Of a DNA stretch of 64,000 nt, positions 1-9,015 are shown piece after piece. The stretch is from Pseudomonadota bacterium (GTDB taxonomy: Bacteria > Pseudomonadota > Gammaproteobacteria > Burkholderiales > Burkholderiaceae_C). Location: NCBI GenBank assembly GCA_021848345.1, contig JAJZUV010000012.1:1-64000 (forward strand), read 5' to 3'. Every line of letters begins with the position of its first letter. The stretch's first letter is position 1. The notes beneath the pieces are model-generated. The model ran no database searches and was not told the DNA's origin. It was given only the letters and a program-made list of their open reading frames with translations. A program made the translations under genes and the position numbers.

Positions 1-758
1 AAGGTGAATACCGCCAGGAACAGCAGGACCACGACCCCGATGCGCTTGCGCTCGATCTGCGCCGGCTCGGCCATCCACTGCATGAAGGCCACAAGATCGG
101 CAATCTGTGAATCATACCTCGTTTCCGGCAAGACCCCCGGATGAATCTGCCGGTAGCCCACGAACACTTCGCGCCTGACGGCCGGGTCGGCCGGATCGGG
201 CTCCAGGCGCATGCGCGCCGCGCGCTCGCCCTGCAGGCGCCACAACGGGTTGGGCATGGCCACGCCGGGCACCAGGAGATTGTTCCAACCCGTGGGACGC
301 GAGGCGTCTCGGTAGAAGCTGAGCAGGTAGGTGTAGAGGAAGTCGGCCCCGGAGCCCTGCTCCGAGCCCAGCGCGCGCTCGATCACCGACAGGTCCGGCG
401 GCACCGCGCCGAACCATTCCTGCGCCTGTTCGGGAGTCAGCGCGACCGTCATGGTGTCGCCCAGGCGATCGCCGGTGAACATCAGGTTGGCCTGGATCTG
501 CGCGGCGCTCAGTCCGATGGAGCGCAGTTTCTCGTAGCGCATGAATTGCGCGGAATGGCAGTTCAGGCAGTAGTTGACGAACAGGCGCGCGCCGGTCTGC
601 AACGCGCGCATGTCGCCGACCCGATAGGGCGCGTGCATCAGGCGCGGCGCTTCGGCGCGCGCGACGCCGGGAAGGCCCAGCACACAGCACAGGCCCAGCA
701 GCACGGCACGCAGCGGCGCGACGGCGCGCAGCGCGCGAACAAGCAGGTCGGGAAGCAT
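1..758 (-). CDS. petC: cytochrome c1 subunit of the bc1 complex (3' end cut by window edge)
   Basis: Haem-carrying subunit of ubiquinol:cytochrome c oxidoreductase, which passes electrons from the Rieske protein to soluble cytochrome c on the periplasmic side. About 252 residues are visible. There is an N-terminal signal sequence ending near ARA (residue 35), one haem c motif CLNCH at residues 64-68, and a Met in GVAMPNPLW (about residue 184) that suits the distal haem ligand. The reading frame reaches base 1 within the C-terminal hydrophobic anchor (GVVVLLFLAVF), so only the last few residues are missing. The ATG at 758 follows petB by 23 bp in the usual petA-petB-petC order. Identification is secure from motif, size and neighbours. 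Confidence 0.93.
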   Translation of the reverse strand, partial: MLPDLLVRALRAVAPLRAVLLGLCCVLGLPGVARAEAPRLMHAPYRVGDMRALQTGARLFVNYCLNCHSAQFMRYEKLRSIGLSAAQIQANLMFTGDRLGDTMTVALTPEQAQEWFGAVPPDLSVIERALGSEQGSGADFLYTYLLSFYRDASRPTGWNNLLVPGVAMPNPLWRLQGERAARMRLEPDPADPAVRREVFVGYRQIHPGVLPETRYDSQIADLVAFMQWMAEPAQIERKRIGVVVLLFLAVFT

Positions 759-781
759 GGGGCGGCCTTGGGTGACGGGGT

Positions 782-2203
782 TCAGTGCGGACGGTAGACC
801 AGGCGCTCGGGCACCGCACGGCAGCGCCCCAGGCGGCTCCACCAGGGCATGAGCCACAGGAAGCCGAAGTACATGAAGGTGCAGGACACCGAGATCCAGT
901 AGCCCATGGGCGACGGCGGGGAAATGCCGAACCAGCCCAGCACCACGAAGGCACAGACGAAGCCCAGCAGCAGCGCCAGGTGCCAGCGCGGCCGGTAGCG
1001 CATGGACCTGACCGCCGAGCGGTCCAGCCAGGGCAGCGCGAACAGCGACAGCACGGCGCCGCCCATCACCACCACGCCCCAGAACTTGGCGTCCAGCGTG
1101 GCCAGGGCCCACATCAGCCACGCGGCGCCGGCCGCGAGCAGCGCCGCTCGCAGCGGCCGTCGGCGCGCGCGCCAGGCGGCGCGCAGCGCTGCGGCGCCGA
1201 GCACCCCCATCCACAGGTGCACCGAAGTGCTGGTGGTGGCGCGCAACATGGAATAGAAGGGCGTGAAGTACCACACCGGTGCGATGTGCGGCGGGGTCTT
1301 CAGCGGGTCGGCGGGGATGAAATTGTTGTGCTCGAGGAAATAGCCGCCGAAGGTGGGTGCGAAGAACAGCACCGCGCAGAACACCATCAGGAACACCGAG
1401 ACGCCGAACAGGTCGTGCACCGTGTAGTAGGGGTGGAAGGTGATGCCGTCGCGCGGATTGCCCCGCTCGTCCTTGTTGGCCTTGATCTCGATGCCGTCGG
1501 GGTTGTTGGAGCCGACCTGGTGCAGCGCGATGATGTGCGCGCCAACGATGGCCACCAGCAGCAGCGGGATGGCGATGATGTGGAAGGCGTAGAAGCGATT
1601 GAGCGTGGCGTCGCCCACCACGTAGTCGCCGCGGATCCACAGCGCCAGGTCGGGGCCGATCACGGGAATGGCCGAGAACAGGTTGACGATGACCTGCGCG
1701 CCCCAGAAGGACATCTGCCCCCAGGGCAGCAGGTAGCCGAAGAAGGCCTCGGCCATCAAGGCCAGGAAGATCATGCAGCCGACGATCCACACCAGTTCGC
1801 GCGGCCTGCGGTAGGAACCGTACAGGAAGCCGCGGAAGATGTGCATGTAGATGACGATGAAAAAGGCCGAGGCGCCGGTGGAGTGGATGTAGCGGATCAG
1901 CCAGCCCCAGTCGACGTCGCGCATGATCAGCTCCACCGAGCCGAAGGCCAGCGCCGAGTCGGGCTTGTAGTGCATGGCCAGGAAAATGCCACTGACGATC
2001 TGGATGGCCAGCACGAAGATCGCGAGCGAGCCGAAGTAGTACCAGAAGTTCAGGTTCTTGGGCGCGTAGTACTCGGTCAGGTGCGCCGACCACAGCGAGG
2101 AGAACGGGAAGCGGTCGTCGATCCACTGGCGCAGGCCGACGCGCGGCGCGGAATCGGGGGACCCGGGAACCTCGGCGACCTCGGGGGAACTGCTCTGGGA
2201 CAT
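782..2203 (-). CDS. petB: cytochrome b subunit of the bc1 complex
   Basis: Membrane subunit carrying haems bL and bH and both quinone sites. The 473-residue protein has the expected hydrophobic helices and conserved segments, such as GQMSFWGAQVIVNLFSAIP around the Qo site and WLIRYIHSTGASAFF with a haem-ligand His. The Qo motif that is PEWY in mitochondria and alphaproteobacteria reads PVWY here (in APVWYFTPFYSM). The C-terminal part with three further helices is fused in the same chain. ATG at 2203; petA ends 12 bp upstream at 2216, so petA, petB and petC form one operon. Confidence 0.96.
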   Translation of the reverse strand: MSQSSSPEVAEVPGSPDSAPRVGLRQWIDDRFPFSSLWSAHLTEYYAPKNLNFWYYFGSLAIFVLAIQIVSGIFLAMHYKPDSALAFGSVELIMRDVDWGWLIRYIHSTGASAFFIVIYMHIFRGFLYGSYRRPRELVWIVGCMIFLALMAEAFFGYLLPWGQMSFWGAQVIVNLFSAIPVIGPDLALWIRGDYVVGDATLNRFYAFHIIAIPLLLVAIVGAHIIALHQVGSNNPDGIEIKANKDERGNPRDGITFHPYYTVHDLFGVSVFLMVFCAVLFFAPTFGGYFLEHNNFIPADPLKTPPHIAPVWYFTPFYSMLRATTSTSVHLWMGVLGAAALRAAWRARRRPLRAALLAAGAAWLMWALATLDAKFWGVVVMGGAVLSLFALPWLDRSAVRSMRYRPRWHLALLLGFVCAFVVLGWFGISPPSPMGYWISVSCTFMYFGFLWLMPWWSRLGRCRAVPERLVYRPH

Positions 2204-2215
2204 GGCCTCGTCTCC

Positions 2216-2794
2216 TCAAGCCTGGGCTTCGCCGAGCAGGATCTTGTGCTCGCCGATGAAACGGTAGGGAGGCACCGGCAGGTTGGCCGGCGCCGGCATG
2301 TTCTTGAACACCCGCGCGGCGAGGTCGAACTCGGAGCCGTGGCAGGGGCACAGAAAGCCGCCCCCCCAGTCCGCCGGCAGCGAAGGCTGGGGCCCGGGGC
2401 GGAAGCGGTCCACCGGTGAGCAGCCCAGGTGGGTGCAGATGCCCACCACGACGAGGTATTCGGGACGGATGGAGCGCCAGCGGTTCTGCGCCCAGGTCGG
2501 CGTGGGCACGTCCTGGTTTTTCGACAGCGGGTCGGCCACCAGCGCGTCGGTGTGCTCCAGGCTGGCCAGCATGGCCGGCGTGCGGCGCAGGAACCAGATG
2601 GGCTGGCCGCGCCACAGCACGGTCATCTTCTCGGCCGGGCGCAGCGCGGAGATGTCGACCTCGATGGGCCCGCCCTCGGCGCGCGCCTTGGCCGACGGGC
2701 CGAGGGATTCGGCGAAGGGCAGCGCGGCACCCGCGCCACCCACGCATCCGGCCGCTCCCGCGGCAATCAACCAGATCCGGCGTTGCGAGTCCAT
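2216..2794 (-). CDS. petA: Rieske iron-sulfur subunit of the bc1 complex
   Basis: 192-residue [2Fe-2S] protein that takes the first electron from ubiquinol. The cluster-binding boxes CTHLGC and CPCHGS are both present, in the correct order near the C terminus. The N terminus (MDSQRRIWLIAAGAAG) has twin arginines before an uninterrupted hydrophobic helix, as expected for a Tat-exported, membrane-anchored Rieske protein. The tatABC genes lie 4 kb away. The ATG at 2794 is preferred over in-frame upstream starts because it gives the normal family length and has a GAGGGA ribosome-binding sequence just upstream. First gene of petABC. Confidence 0.95.
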   Translation of the reverse strand: MDSQRRIWLIAAGAAGCVGGAGAALPFAESLGPSAKARAEGGPIEVDISALRPAEKMTVLWRGQPIWFLRRTPAMLASLEHTDALVADPLSKNQDVPTPTWAQNRWRSIRPEYLVVVGICTHLGCSPVDRFRPGPQPSLPADWGGGFLCPCHGSEFDLAARVFKNMPAPANLPVPPYRFIGEHKILLGEAQA

Positions 2795-3153
2795 GGGCTC
2801 CCTCGGGCGATGTCGGTGGCCGCCTGCGGCCGTTCGGGAGGGTCTGGTGCGAGCACCGCGTCCACCCGTGCGAGGACCGCATTGTGGGATCCGCATGCCC
2901 CCGGGGGCATTAGGAAAACTATGTATAAGCCGGCTCTTATTTAGCGCCTGGGCCCGGGATTCTTGCGCGCGCGCAAAGTGGCGTCGCGCAAGGGCTTTTC
3001 GCGCTTTGCCACGCTGCGGCGCAACACGGCGCCGGGACGCGAAGCAGGGCTCGCCCGGGCTTCGCAAGATCCGGGAGTTGAATCAAAATACACTTCGGCT
3101 TCCCCGCTTTCATGCGTAATTCACGCAGTTCTCACGACACGGAGATGGTTCCG
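2795..3153. other. divergent petA/mscL intergenic region
   Basis: 359 bp with no credible gene. The part nearest petA holds a 16-bp perfect palindrome and an AT-rich stretch with a possible petA -10 element (listed separately). The middle (about 2960-3030) is rich in GCGC and has several short dyads. The part nearest mscL contains AATACACTTCGG, a possible weak -10 region. Short ORFs here read like shadows and have no family features. Confidence 0.5.
2895..2927 (-). promoter_or_regulatory. putative petA -10 element followed by a 16-bp perfect palindrome
   Basis: On the minus strand TATACA (2927-2922) resembles a -10 hexamer. The perfect palindrome ATGCCCCCGGGGGCAT occupies 2895-2910, directly where transcription would start. 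That placement would suit a repressor or an RNA-level hairpin in the petA leader. No convincing -35 hexamer is seen, so the promoter call is weak. The palindrome itself is exact. Confidence 0.35.
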
Positions 3154-3582
3154 ATGAGCCTTCTGAAGGATTTCAAGGATTTCGCGGTCAAAGGCAATGT
3201 GATCGACCTGGCCGTCGCGGTGATCATCGGCGGTGCCTTCGGCAAGATCGTCTCGGCGCTCGTGGCCGACCTCATCATGCCGGTGGTCGGCCTGGTGGTG
3301 GGCAAGATCGACTTCAGCAACCTGTTCGTCGTGCTGGGCGACATGCCGGCGGGCACGCCGCGCACCCTGGAGGCACTGAAAAAGGCCAACATCCCCGTGC
3401 TGGCCTATGGGGACTTTCTCACCATCACGCTGAATTTCCTGATCCTGGCCTTCGTGATCTTCCTGATGGTCCGCGTGATCGCCAAGCTCAAGCGCGCGCA
3501 ACCCGAGGAAGCCCCGCCGCCGCCGCCCACGCCGGAGGAAGTCCTGCTGCTGCGCGAGATCCGCGACAGCCTCAAGCGCTGA
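3154..3582 (+). CDS. mscL: large-conductance mechanosensitive channel
   Basis: 142-residue inner-membrane channel that opens under membrane tension to release solutes on hypo-osmotic shock. The N terminus [21 protein letters not shown] is the family hallmark (amphipathic helix plus first membrane helix). A second membrane helix lies at about residues 86-108 ([19 protein letters not shown]), followed by a charged tail with a polyproline stretch and the cytoplasmic helix [15 protein letters not shown]. The ATG at 3154 is chosen over an in-frame ATG at 3112 because the protein then starts exactly like other MscL proteins and GGAG lies nine bases upstream. Convergent with pdxA; the last 11 bp overlap. 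Confidence 0.95.
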   Translation: MSLLKDFKDFAVKGNVIDLAVAVIIGGAFGKIVSALVADLIMPVVGLVVGKIDFSNLFVVLGDMPAGTPRTLEALKKANIPVLAYGDFLTITLNFLILAFVIFLMVRVIAKLKRAQPEEAPPPPPTPEEVLLLREIRDSLKR

Positions 3583-4609
3583 GCGCCGGCGCGGCCAGGC
3601 GCCGCGCCATGGCGATGGCCGAGCACAGGCTGGCCTCGTCGGCCACGCCGCGCGCGGCGATGTCGAAGGCGGTTCCGTGGTCGGGACTGGTGCGCACGAA
3701 GGGCAGGCCCAGGGTGATGTTCACCCCCTGCTCCAGGCCCAGGTATTTCACGGGGATCAGCGCGTGGTCGTGCAGCATGGCCACGACCACGTCGAAGGCC
3801 CCGGGATGCGCGGGAGTGTTGCGCGCGCGCATGAACACGGTATCCGGTGCGTAGGGACCGCTGGCGTCGATGCCCTCGGCGCGCGCGCGCGCGATGGCCG
3901 GAGCCAGGATGCGCAGTTCCTCGTCGCCGAACAGGCCGCCCTCGCCGGCGTGCGGGTTGAGCCCCGCCACCGCGATACGCGGCGCGCTCGTGCCCCAGGC
4001 GCGCGCCGCCGCGTGGGTGATGCGCAAGGTCTGCAGCACCGCCTCCTCGGTGATGGCTTCCAGCGCTCGGCGCACGCTCAGGTGGATGGTGACCAGCACC
4101 GTGCGCAGCTCGTCGTTGGCGAGCATCATGCGCACCGGCGCGCCGCCGCACAGGTGCTGCAGCAGCTCGGTATGCCCGGGGAAGGGCACGCCGGCGGCGT
4201 GCAGCGCCTCCTTGTGGATGGGCGCGGTCACCAGGCCCGCCACCTCGCCGCGCAGCGCGGCCTGCGTCGCGGCGACGATGCTGGCGTGCGCCGCCGCGCC
4301 GGCGCGCGCGTCGACCTGCCCGAGAGCCACCTCGCGCAGCTCGGCCGCCTCGACGCCGGCGGCCTGCACCACGGGAATCACTCCCGGCGGCAGCGCCGCC
4401 GCATCCGCGGGGCCGTCGATGCGCGCCACCACGGTGCGCGCGCAGCCGTCGCGCTCGGCCAGGCGCGCCGCGGCTCGCGCCAGCACCTCGGCGCAACCGT
4501 AGACCACGCAATCGCGCGCGGCCTCGCGCGCATGGGCCTTGACGATGATTTCCGGGCCGATTCCCGCGGCATCGCCCATGGAGATGGCCAGCGGCTTGGG
4601 ATGGGTCAT
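3572..4609 (-). CDS. pdxA: 4-hydroxythreonine-4-phosphate dehydrogenase
   Basis: Oxidises 4-phosphohydroxy-L-threonine in the DXP-dependent pathway to pyridoxal 5'-phosphate. The 345-residue length is normal for PdxA. It begins with the diagnostic [16 protein letters not shown] segment. It also contains the metal and substrate segment [12 protein letters not shown] and [16 protein letters not shown], as well as [14 protein letters not shown] with its His ligand. The start is ATG 4609, 8 bp after the Nif3-family gene, so the two are probably co-transcribed. The ksgA/surA neighbours seen in enterobacteria are not present here. Confidence 0.95.
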   Translation of the reverse strand: MTHPKPLAISMGDAAGIGPEIIVKAHAREAARDCVVYGCAEVLARAAARLAERDGCARTVVARIDGPADAAALPPGVIPVVQAAGVEAAELREVALGQVDARAGAAAHASIVAATQAALRGEVAGLVTAPIHKEALHAAGVPFPGHTELLQHLCGGAPVRMMLANDELRTVLVTIHLSVRRALEAITEEAVLQTLRITHAAARAWGTSAPRIAVAGLNPHAGEGGLFGDEELRILAPAIARARAEGIDASGPYAPDTVFMRARNTPAHPGAFDVVVAMLHDHALIPVKYLGLEQGVNITLGLPFVRTSPDHGTAFDIAARGVADEASLCSAIAMARRLAAPALSA

Positions 4610-4616
4610 GAGGGCC

Positions 4617-5363
4617 TCAGGCGGGGTTGTCCACGTCGATGAAATGGTGTTCGATGCCGAACTGCTCGGCCAGGTGCGCGCCCAGCGCCTGCACGCCGTA
4701 GCGTTCGGTGGCGTGGTGCCCGCAGGCGAGGTAGGCCACGCCCATCTCCCGCGCGAAATGCGCGGTGGGCTCGGAGATCTCGCCGCTCACGTAGGTGTCG
4801 GCCCCGGCCTGCTGGGCCTGTTCGATCCAGCCTTGCGCACCCCCGGTGCACCAGGCCAGGCGGCCTACCGGTGCTTGCGCATCGCCGACCAGCAGCACGC
4901 TGCGCCCGAGCACCCTTTCCAGCGCGCTGGCCAGTTCGGCGCGCGTGGCCTGGGGCGCGCGCCCCAGCACCCCCAGGCCCTGCTTGCCGAAGCGGCTCTC
5001 GGCCTGCCAACCCAGGCGGGCGGCCAGTTGGGCGTTGTTGCCCAGCAGCGGATGCGCGTCCAGCGGCAGGTGGAAGGCGAACAGGTTCATGTCGGCCTGC
5101 AAAAGGGCCTTCAGGCGCTTGTGGCGCTGGCCGATCACGCGCGCATCCTCGCCGCGCCAGAACCAGCCGTGGTGCACCAGCAGTGCGCAGGCATCGAGCT
5201 CGGCGGCGCGATGCACGAGTTCCAGGCTGGCGGTGACACCGCTGACCACGCGCCGGATGCGTGCGCGCCCCTGGACCTGCAGGCCGTTCGGGGCATAATC
5301 GTCGAAGCTGTCGACGCTCAGCAATTCGTGCAGGTGCTCCGCAAGGCGTTCGCGTGTGAGCAT
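4617..5363 (-). CDS. Nif3/DUF34-family metal-binding protein
   Basis: 248-residue member of the Nif3 (DUF34, YbgI) family, a conserved dinuclear-metal protein often annotated as GTP cyclohydrolase I type 2; its cellular role is not settled. Metal-ligand motifs are all visible: LVHHGWFW near the N terminus, HLPLDAHPLLGNNAQLA in the middle, and ACGHHATERYG near the C terminus. The start ATG at 5363 (MLTRERLAEHLHELL) gives a normal family N terminus, so the longer in-frame extension to 5432 was rejected. It lies upstream of pdxA on the same strand and is divergent from the HtrA-like gene, with a 67-bp shared upstream region. Confidence 0.9.
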   Translation of the reverse strand: MLTRERLAEHLHELLSVDSFDDYAPNGLQVQGRARIRRVVSGVTASLELVHRAAELDACALLVHHGWFWRGEDARVIGQRHKRLKALLQADMNLFAFHLPLDAHPLLGNNAQLAARLGWQAESRFGKQGLGVLGRAPQATRAELASALERVLGRSVLLVGDAQAPVGRLAWCTGGAQGWIEQAQQAGADTYVSGEISEPTAHFAREMGVAYLACGHHATERYGVQALGAHLAEQFGIEHHFIDVDNPA

Positions 5364-5430
5364 GTCGGGTTCAGGACCGTGAGAAGGCCGATGGGGCATG
5401 AGGGCACGGCAGCGCGACGAAACACGGGCC

Positions 5431-6687
5431 ATGCGACGACTCTGGGGGATTTTCGCTCAAGCGACCACGATTGCCGTGGGCGTGCTGCTGGCCGCTCGCC
5501 TGCTGGCTCCGCAATGGTTCGCCGGCCCCGCGCCCGCGCCGCGGCCCACAGCCAGCGCGCCGCGGGCCGCGGCTGCGCTCACCCAGGCGCCGCGCAGCTA
5601 TGCCCAGGCCGCGGCGAGCGCCATGCCCGCGGTGGTCTCGGTCACCTCCGAGCGCATGCCGCGCGGGCGCGCCGCGCTGCCCGGCGAACAGGGCTCGGGC
5701 CGCCCGGGAACCCTGCGACCCAGCCTCGGACTGGGCTCGGGAGTGCTGGTGGCTCCGGCCGGCTATGTGCTGACCAACGATCACGTGATCGAAGGGGCCG
5801 AACAGATCGAGGTGCGACTGGCCGACGGGCGGCAGGCCCGCGCGAAAGTCGTGGGGCGCGATCCCGACACCGATCTGGCCGTGTTGCACATCGACCTGCC
5901 GCGGCTTCCCACCCTGGAGTTCGCCGACGAGCGCAAGGCGCGCGTGGGCGACGTGGTGCTGGCGGTCGGTTACCCCTTCGGCGTCGGGCAGACGGTGACC
6001 CAGGGCATCATCAGCGCGCTGGGTCGCAGCCGCCTGGGCATCAACACCTTCGAGAATTTCATTCAGACCGACGCGGCGATCAACCCGGGCAACTCCGGCG
6101 GCGCGCTGGTCGACTCCCAGGGCCGACTTCTGGGCATCAACACGGCCATCTACTCCAGCTCGGGCGGCTCGCTGGGCATCGGATTCGCGGTCCCCGCCTC
6201 CACGGCGCGCGAGGTGCTGCGCCAGCTCATCGCCCATGGACGCGTGCGACGCGGCTGGATCGGCGTGGAGGTCCGCGACCTGGACGCCCCCCAGGCGCGA
6301 CGCCTGGGCCTGCGCGGCGCGCGCAATGCACATGATGGCTACGGGGTCATGGTCGCCGACGTGCTGGCGGGCGGGCCCGCGCAGCAAGCCGGGCTGCGCA
6401 CGGGCGACGTGCTGCTGCGGCTGGACGGCCGCGCGGTGGACAATGCCGATCAGTTGCTCGATCGCGTGGCCGCGCTGACCCCGGGAAAGCCGGCGGGCCT
6501 GCAGGTGCTGCGCGCGGGCAAGCGCCGCAGCCTGCGGGTGAACGTGGGCCTGCGACCGCTGCCGCCCCCGGCGGACGACGACGACAGCGACGAAGAGGAT
6601 GCGCCGGCGAGCGAACCTGGCCCCGCGGCGCTGGCCCCCTGGGGCCAGCCGTCGCGGCCCGCGCCGGCGAAGCCGCCGCTCAGCTGA
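5431..6687 (+). CDS. DegS/DegQ-like membrane-anchored trypsin-type serine protease
   Basis: 418-residue HtrA-family periplasmic protease. An N-terminal hydrophobic segment (LWGIFAQATTIAVGVLLAARLLA) should anchor it in the inner membrane. The catalytic triad is complete: His in LTNDHVIEG, Asp in DPDTDLAVLHID, Ser in NPGNSGGALVD. Only one PDZ domain follows (about residues 275-370; GWIGVEVRDL to GLRTGDVLLRLDG), which is closer to DegS than to the two-PDZ DegP/DegQ. The C terminus is a low-complexity acidic and Pro-rich tail (ADDDDSDEEDAPASEPG) of unknown use. It lies next to tatC. A regulatory protease role in an envelope stress pathway is an inference. Confidence 0.88.
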   Translation: MRRLWGIFAQATTIAVGVLLAARLLAPQWFAGPAPAPRPTASAPRAAAALTQAPRSYAQAAASAMPAVVSVTSERMPRGRAALPGEQGSGRPGTLRPSLGLGSGVLVAPAGYVLTNDHVIEGAEQIEVRLADGRQARAKVVGRDPDTDLAVLHIDLPRLPTLEFADERKARVGDVVLAVGYPFGVGQTVTQGIISALGRSRLGINTFENFIQTDAAINPGNSGGALVDSQGRLLGINTAIYSSSGGSLGIGFAVPASTAREVLRQLIAHGRVRRGWIGVEVRDLDAPQARRLGLRGARNAHDGYGVMVADVLAGGPAQQAGLRTGDVLLRLDGRAVDNADQLLDRVAALTPGKPAGLQVLRAGKRRSLRVNVGLRPLPPPADDDDSDEEDAPASEPGPAALAPWGQPSRPAPAKPPLS

Positions 6688-6758
6688 GCCTGCCGTGCCG
6701 ACCGGCGCGCCGAAGCCCCGGGACCGCTCGGCCGCGCGCCGGCGGCCGCGAACGGGGC

Positions 6759-7610
6759 TCAGGTGCCCGATTCGTCCTTCGATTCGCCCTCGGCCTTGCC
6801 CTTCGGCTCGCCGTCGGACTCGTCCTTCTTCTCCTCGTCGGGAGGCGCCGAGTAGGTTCCGAGTATGCGCGCGCCGATGATCCCCACCTCGTACAGCAGG
6901 ATCATGGACACCGCCAGGGAACTCTGCGAGAACACGTCCGGCGGGGTGATGATCGCGGCGATGACAAAGGCGGCGACGATGAAATAGGCGCGCCAGGCCT
7001 TGAGCTGCGCGATGGTCAGCACCTGGAATCGCACCAGCAGCATGAGCACCACCGGGACCTCGAAGGCGCTTCCGAAGGCCAGGAACAGCGTGAGCACGAA
7101 GTTCAGGTAGGACTCGATGTCCGGCGCCGCGGTGATCACCTTCGGCGCCACCGCCTGGATGAAGGTGAACAGGCGACCGAGCACGATGAAATAGGCGAAG
7201 GACACGCCCAGGTAGAACAGGATCGTGCTGAGAATCACCAGCGGCAGCACCAGGCGCCGTTCATGCGCGTACAGGCCCGGCGCGACGAAGGCCCAGAGCT
7301 GGTAGAGCACCACGGGCAGCGCCACCATCAGCGCCGCCAGCATGGTGAGCTTCAGCGGCACCAGGAACGGGGTGATGACCCCGATGGCGATCATGCTGGA
7401 GCCATGGGGCAGGTGCGAGATCAGGGGGCGCGCGAACAGATCGAACAGACCCGAGGGGCCGGGATAGACCACCAGCACCGCGAATGCCACGCCCACGCCG
7501 ATCAGCGCGCGGATCAGGCGGTCGCGCAATTCGATCAGGTGGGAAATGAAGGGCTGCTCGCCCTGCGGATCATCGGGCTGGGACGACGGGGCTTCGCTCA
7601 CCGTGCTCAC
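6759..7610 (-). CDS. tatC: Sec-independent translocase core subunit TatC
   Basis: 283-residue polytopic membrane protein that binds twin-arginine signal peptides together with TatB. It has six predicted membrane helices and the conserved N-terminal segment FISHLIELRDRLIRALIG plus the F..P loop sequence WAFVAPGLYAHERR. The reading frame begins at GTG 7610; a second GTG nine bases later is also possible. The C-terminal tail (EEKKDESDGEPKGKAEGESKDE) is charged and cytoplasmic. Last gene of tatA-tatB-tatC, which follows the his genes on the same strand. Likely clients in this window are the Rieske protein and the BepA-like peptidase, both with twin-arginine N termini. Confidence 0.95.
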   Translation of the reverse strand: MSTVSEAPSSQPDDPQGEQPFISHLIELRDRLIRALIGVGVAFAVLVVYPGPSGLFDLFARPLISHLPHGSSMIAIGVITPFLVPLKLTMLAALMVALPVVLYQLWAFVAPGLYAHERRLVLPLVILSTILFYLGVSFAYFIVLGRLFTFIQAVAPKVITAAPDIESYLNFVLTLFLAFGSAFEVPVVLMLLVRFQVLTIAQLKAWRAYFIVAAFVIAAIITPPDVFSQSSLAVSMILLYEVGIIGARILGTYSAPPDEEKKDESDGEPKGKAEGESKDESGT

Positions 7611-7691
7611 TCGAGGCTCAAGGGGGACTCAAAGGGGGGAGCGGTACCGCGCGAGGCGGAACCGGCGGGAGATGGCGCGGGCACGCGCGAC

Positions 7692-8195
7692 TCAGGCACG
7701 CGTGCGCACCCGGTAGCGCGCCATGCGCGCCGCGCCCGACAGCGCGTGTCCGCGCAGGCGGGAGTGGCGGCGATACCAAAGCGGCACCGAACCGCCGCCA
7801 GAGCGCTTCAGGCGCTTGGCGCGCCCGGGCTCGGCCAGGTAGGGCACGGCCGGCGAGTCGCCCGCGTCCTGCGCGGCGTCGGCCGGGGAACTGCCCGGCA
7901 GGCCCGCGGTGGCTTCCTTCCAGGCGCTGTCGAACTCGTCGCGCACGTCGCCGAGGTTCTTCGAGACCGACTCGTGGATGTCGCGCACCGAAGTCTCGAC
8001 CGCCGACTTCATGCTGCGCAGCTCCTCGAGCTCGATCTGCCGGTTGACCTCGGACTTGACGTCGGCCATGTAGCGCTGCGCGCGCCCCATGAGATTGCCC
8101 ACCGTGCGTGCCACGCGCGGCAGCTTCTCGGGGCCGAGCACGATCAGCGCGACCACGCCGATCACACCCAGTTCGGAGATTCCGATGTCGAACAT
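7692..8195 (-). CDS. tatB: Tat translocase subunit TatB
   Basis: 167-residue protein with the TatB N terminus MFDIGISELGVIGVVALIVLG, a hinge PEKLPRVARTVG, and a long amphipathic helix with many charged residues (to about residue 100). It forms the signal-peptide receptor with TatC. The C-terminal 35 residues are unusually Arg-rich (LWYRRHSRLRGHAL and following). An 81-bp gap separates it from tatC and 62 bp from tatA. Confidence 0.93.
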   Translation of the reverse strand: MFDIGISELGVIGVVALIVLGPEKLPRVARTVGNLMGRAQRYMADVKSEVNRQIELEELRSMKSAVETSVRDIHESVSKNLGDVRDEFDSAWKEATAGLPGSSPADAAQDAGDSPAVPYLAEPGRAKRLKRSGGGSVPLWYRRHSRLRGHALSGAARMARYRVRTRA

Positions 8196-8257
8196 GGCTC
8201 AGTCAGGACACCGCCGCCGGTCGCGCGGACCGGCGAGCGTCGCATCCCTTCGCGGGC

Positions 8258-8503
8258 TCAGGACTTTTCCTTCGCCTCGACGTCGATCGCGTCCTTGCGC
8301 GCGGCGGCCTCGGGGGCCTGCGCGGCGATCTGCTTGTCGACCGGCGCGGTGCTCGCGGGGCCTTCGCCTTCGCGCATGCCTTCCTTGAAGCCCTTGACGG
8401 CGGAACCGAGGTCGGTGCCAATGTTCTTCAGCTTCTTCGTACCGAAGACCATCATCACGATGACCAGGACGATCAGCCAATGCCAGATGCTCAGTGAACC
8501 CAT
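8258..8503 (-). CDS. tatA: Tat translocase pore subunit TatA
   Basis: 81-residue TatA/E protein. The N-terminal membrane helix ([18 protein letters not shown]), the [24 protein letters not shown] hinge and amphipathic helix, and a short acidic tail ending DVEAKEKS are all typical. TatA oligomers form the passage for folded substrates. It is first of the tat genes and lies 152 bp downstream of hisE on the same strand, so it may be read from the his operon or from its own promoter in that gap. Confidence 0.93.
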   Translation of the reverse strand: MGSLSIWHWLIVLVIVMMVFGTKKLKNIGTDLGSAVKGFKEGMREGEGPASTAPVDKQIAAQAPEAAARKDAIDVEAKEKS

Positions 8504-8655
8504 GATGAACCTCCTGCCCGCCTTCCATGCGAAAGCGCGCTTGCACGGGCGGGAACCGCCCAGGATGTGAACAGACCGCCCATTTTAGCGGGTGGCGGGC
8601 GTTACCGCCTCAACATGCGGCATGGCGTTGGTAACAAGCTTGAACCAGCGCAGCT

Positions 8656-9015
8656 TCAGGGCGTGCCGGAAGGCTTCGCGGCAGCGGAGCGGGAGGCGAA
8701 TTCCTGCAGTCCCGACACACCCTCGCGCCGGGCCAGTTCGGCCAGCACCTCGCGCGGCGCGATGCCGTGTGCGCCCAGCGCCACCAGCACGTGGAACCAC
8801 AGGTCGGCCGCTTCGTAGACGATCTGCGCGCGCTCGCCGCCCTTGGCCGCGAGCACGAACTCGGTGGCTTCCTCGCCGACCTTCTTGAGCATCGCGTCCT
8901 CGCCCTTGGCGAACAGGCGCGCGACGTAGGACTTCTCGGGATCGGCCTGGCGGCGCGCCAGGATCAGTTCGCCGAGGCGATCCAGCAGGTCGCCGGCGTC
9001 GACGGCTTGGTTCAT
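8656..9015 (-). CDS. hisE: phosphoribosyl-ATP pyrophosphatase
   Basis: 119-residue MazG-like all-alpha pyrophosphatase that hydrolyses phosphoribosyl-ATP to phosphoribosyl-AMP, the second step of histidine synthesis. The metal-binding helix motif [14 protein letters not shown] and the later [13 protein letters not shown] are present. It is separate from HisI, unlike the fused enzyme of enterobacteria. The ATG at 9015 overlaps the hisI stop in an ATGA junction, indicating translational coupling. The much longer in-frame reading to 9309 is only a shadow of hisI. Confidence 0.94.
   Translation of the reverse strand: MNQAVDAGDLLDRLGELILARRQADPEKSYVARLFAKGEDAMLKKVGEEATEFVLAAKGGERAQIVYEAADLWFHVLVALGAHGIAPREVLAELARREGVSGLQEFASRSAAAKPSGTP

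Noticed and set aside
6688-6758. Terminator between the protease gene and tatC
   Set aside because: Several GC dyads but no clear stem with U run; all bases are GC-rich and pairing by chance is likely.
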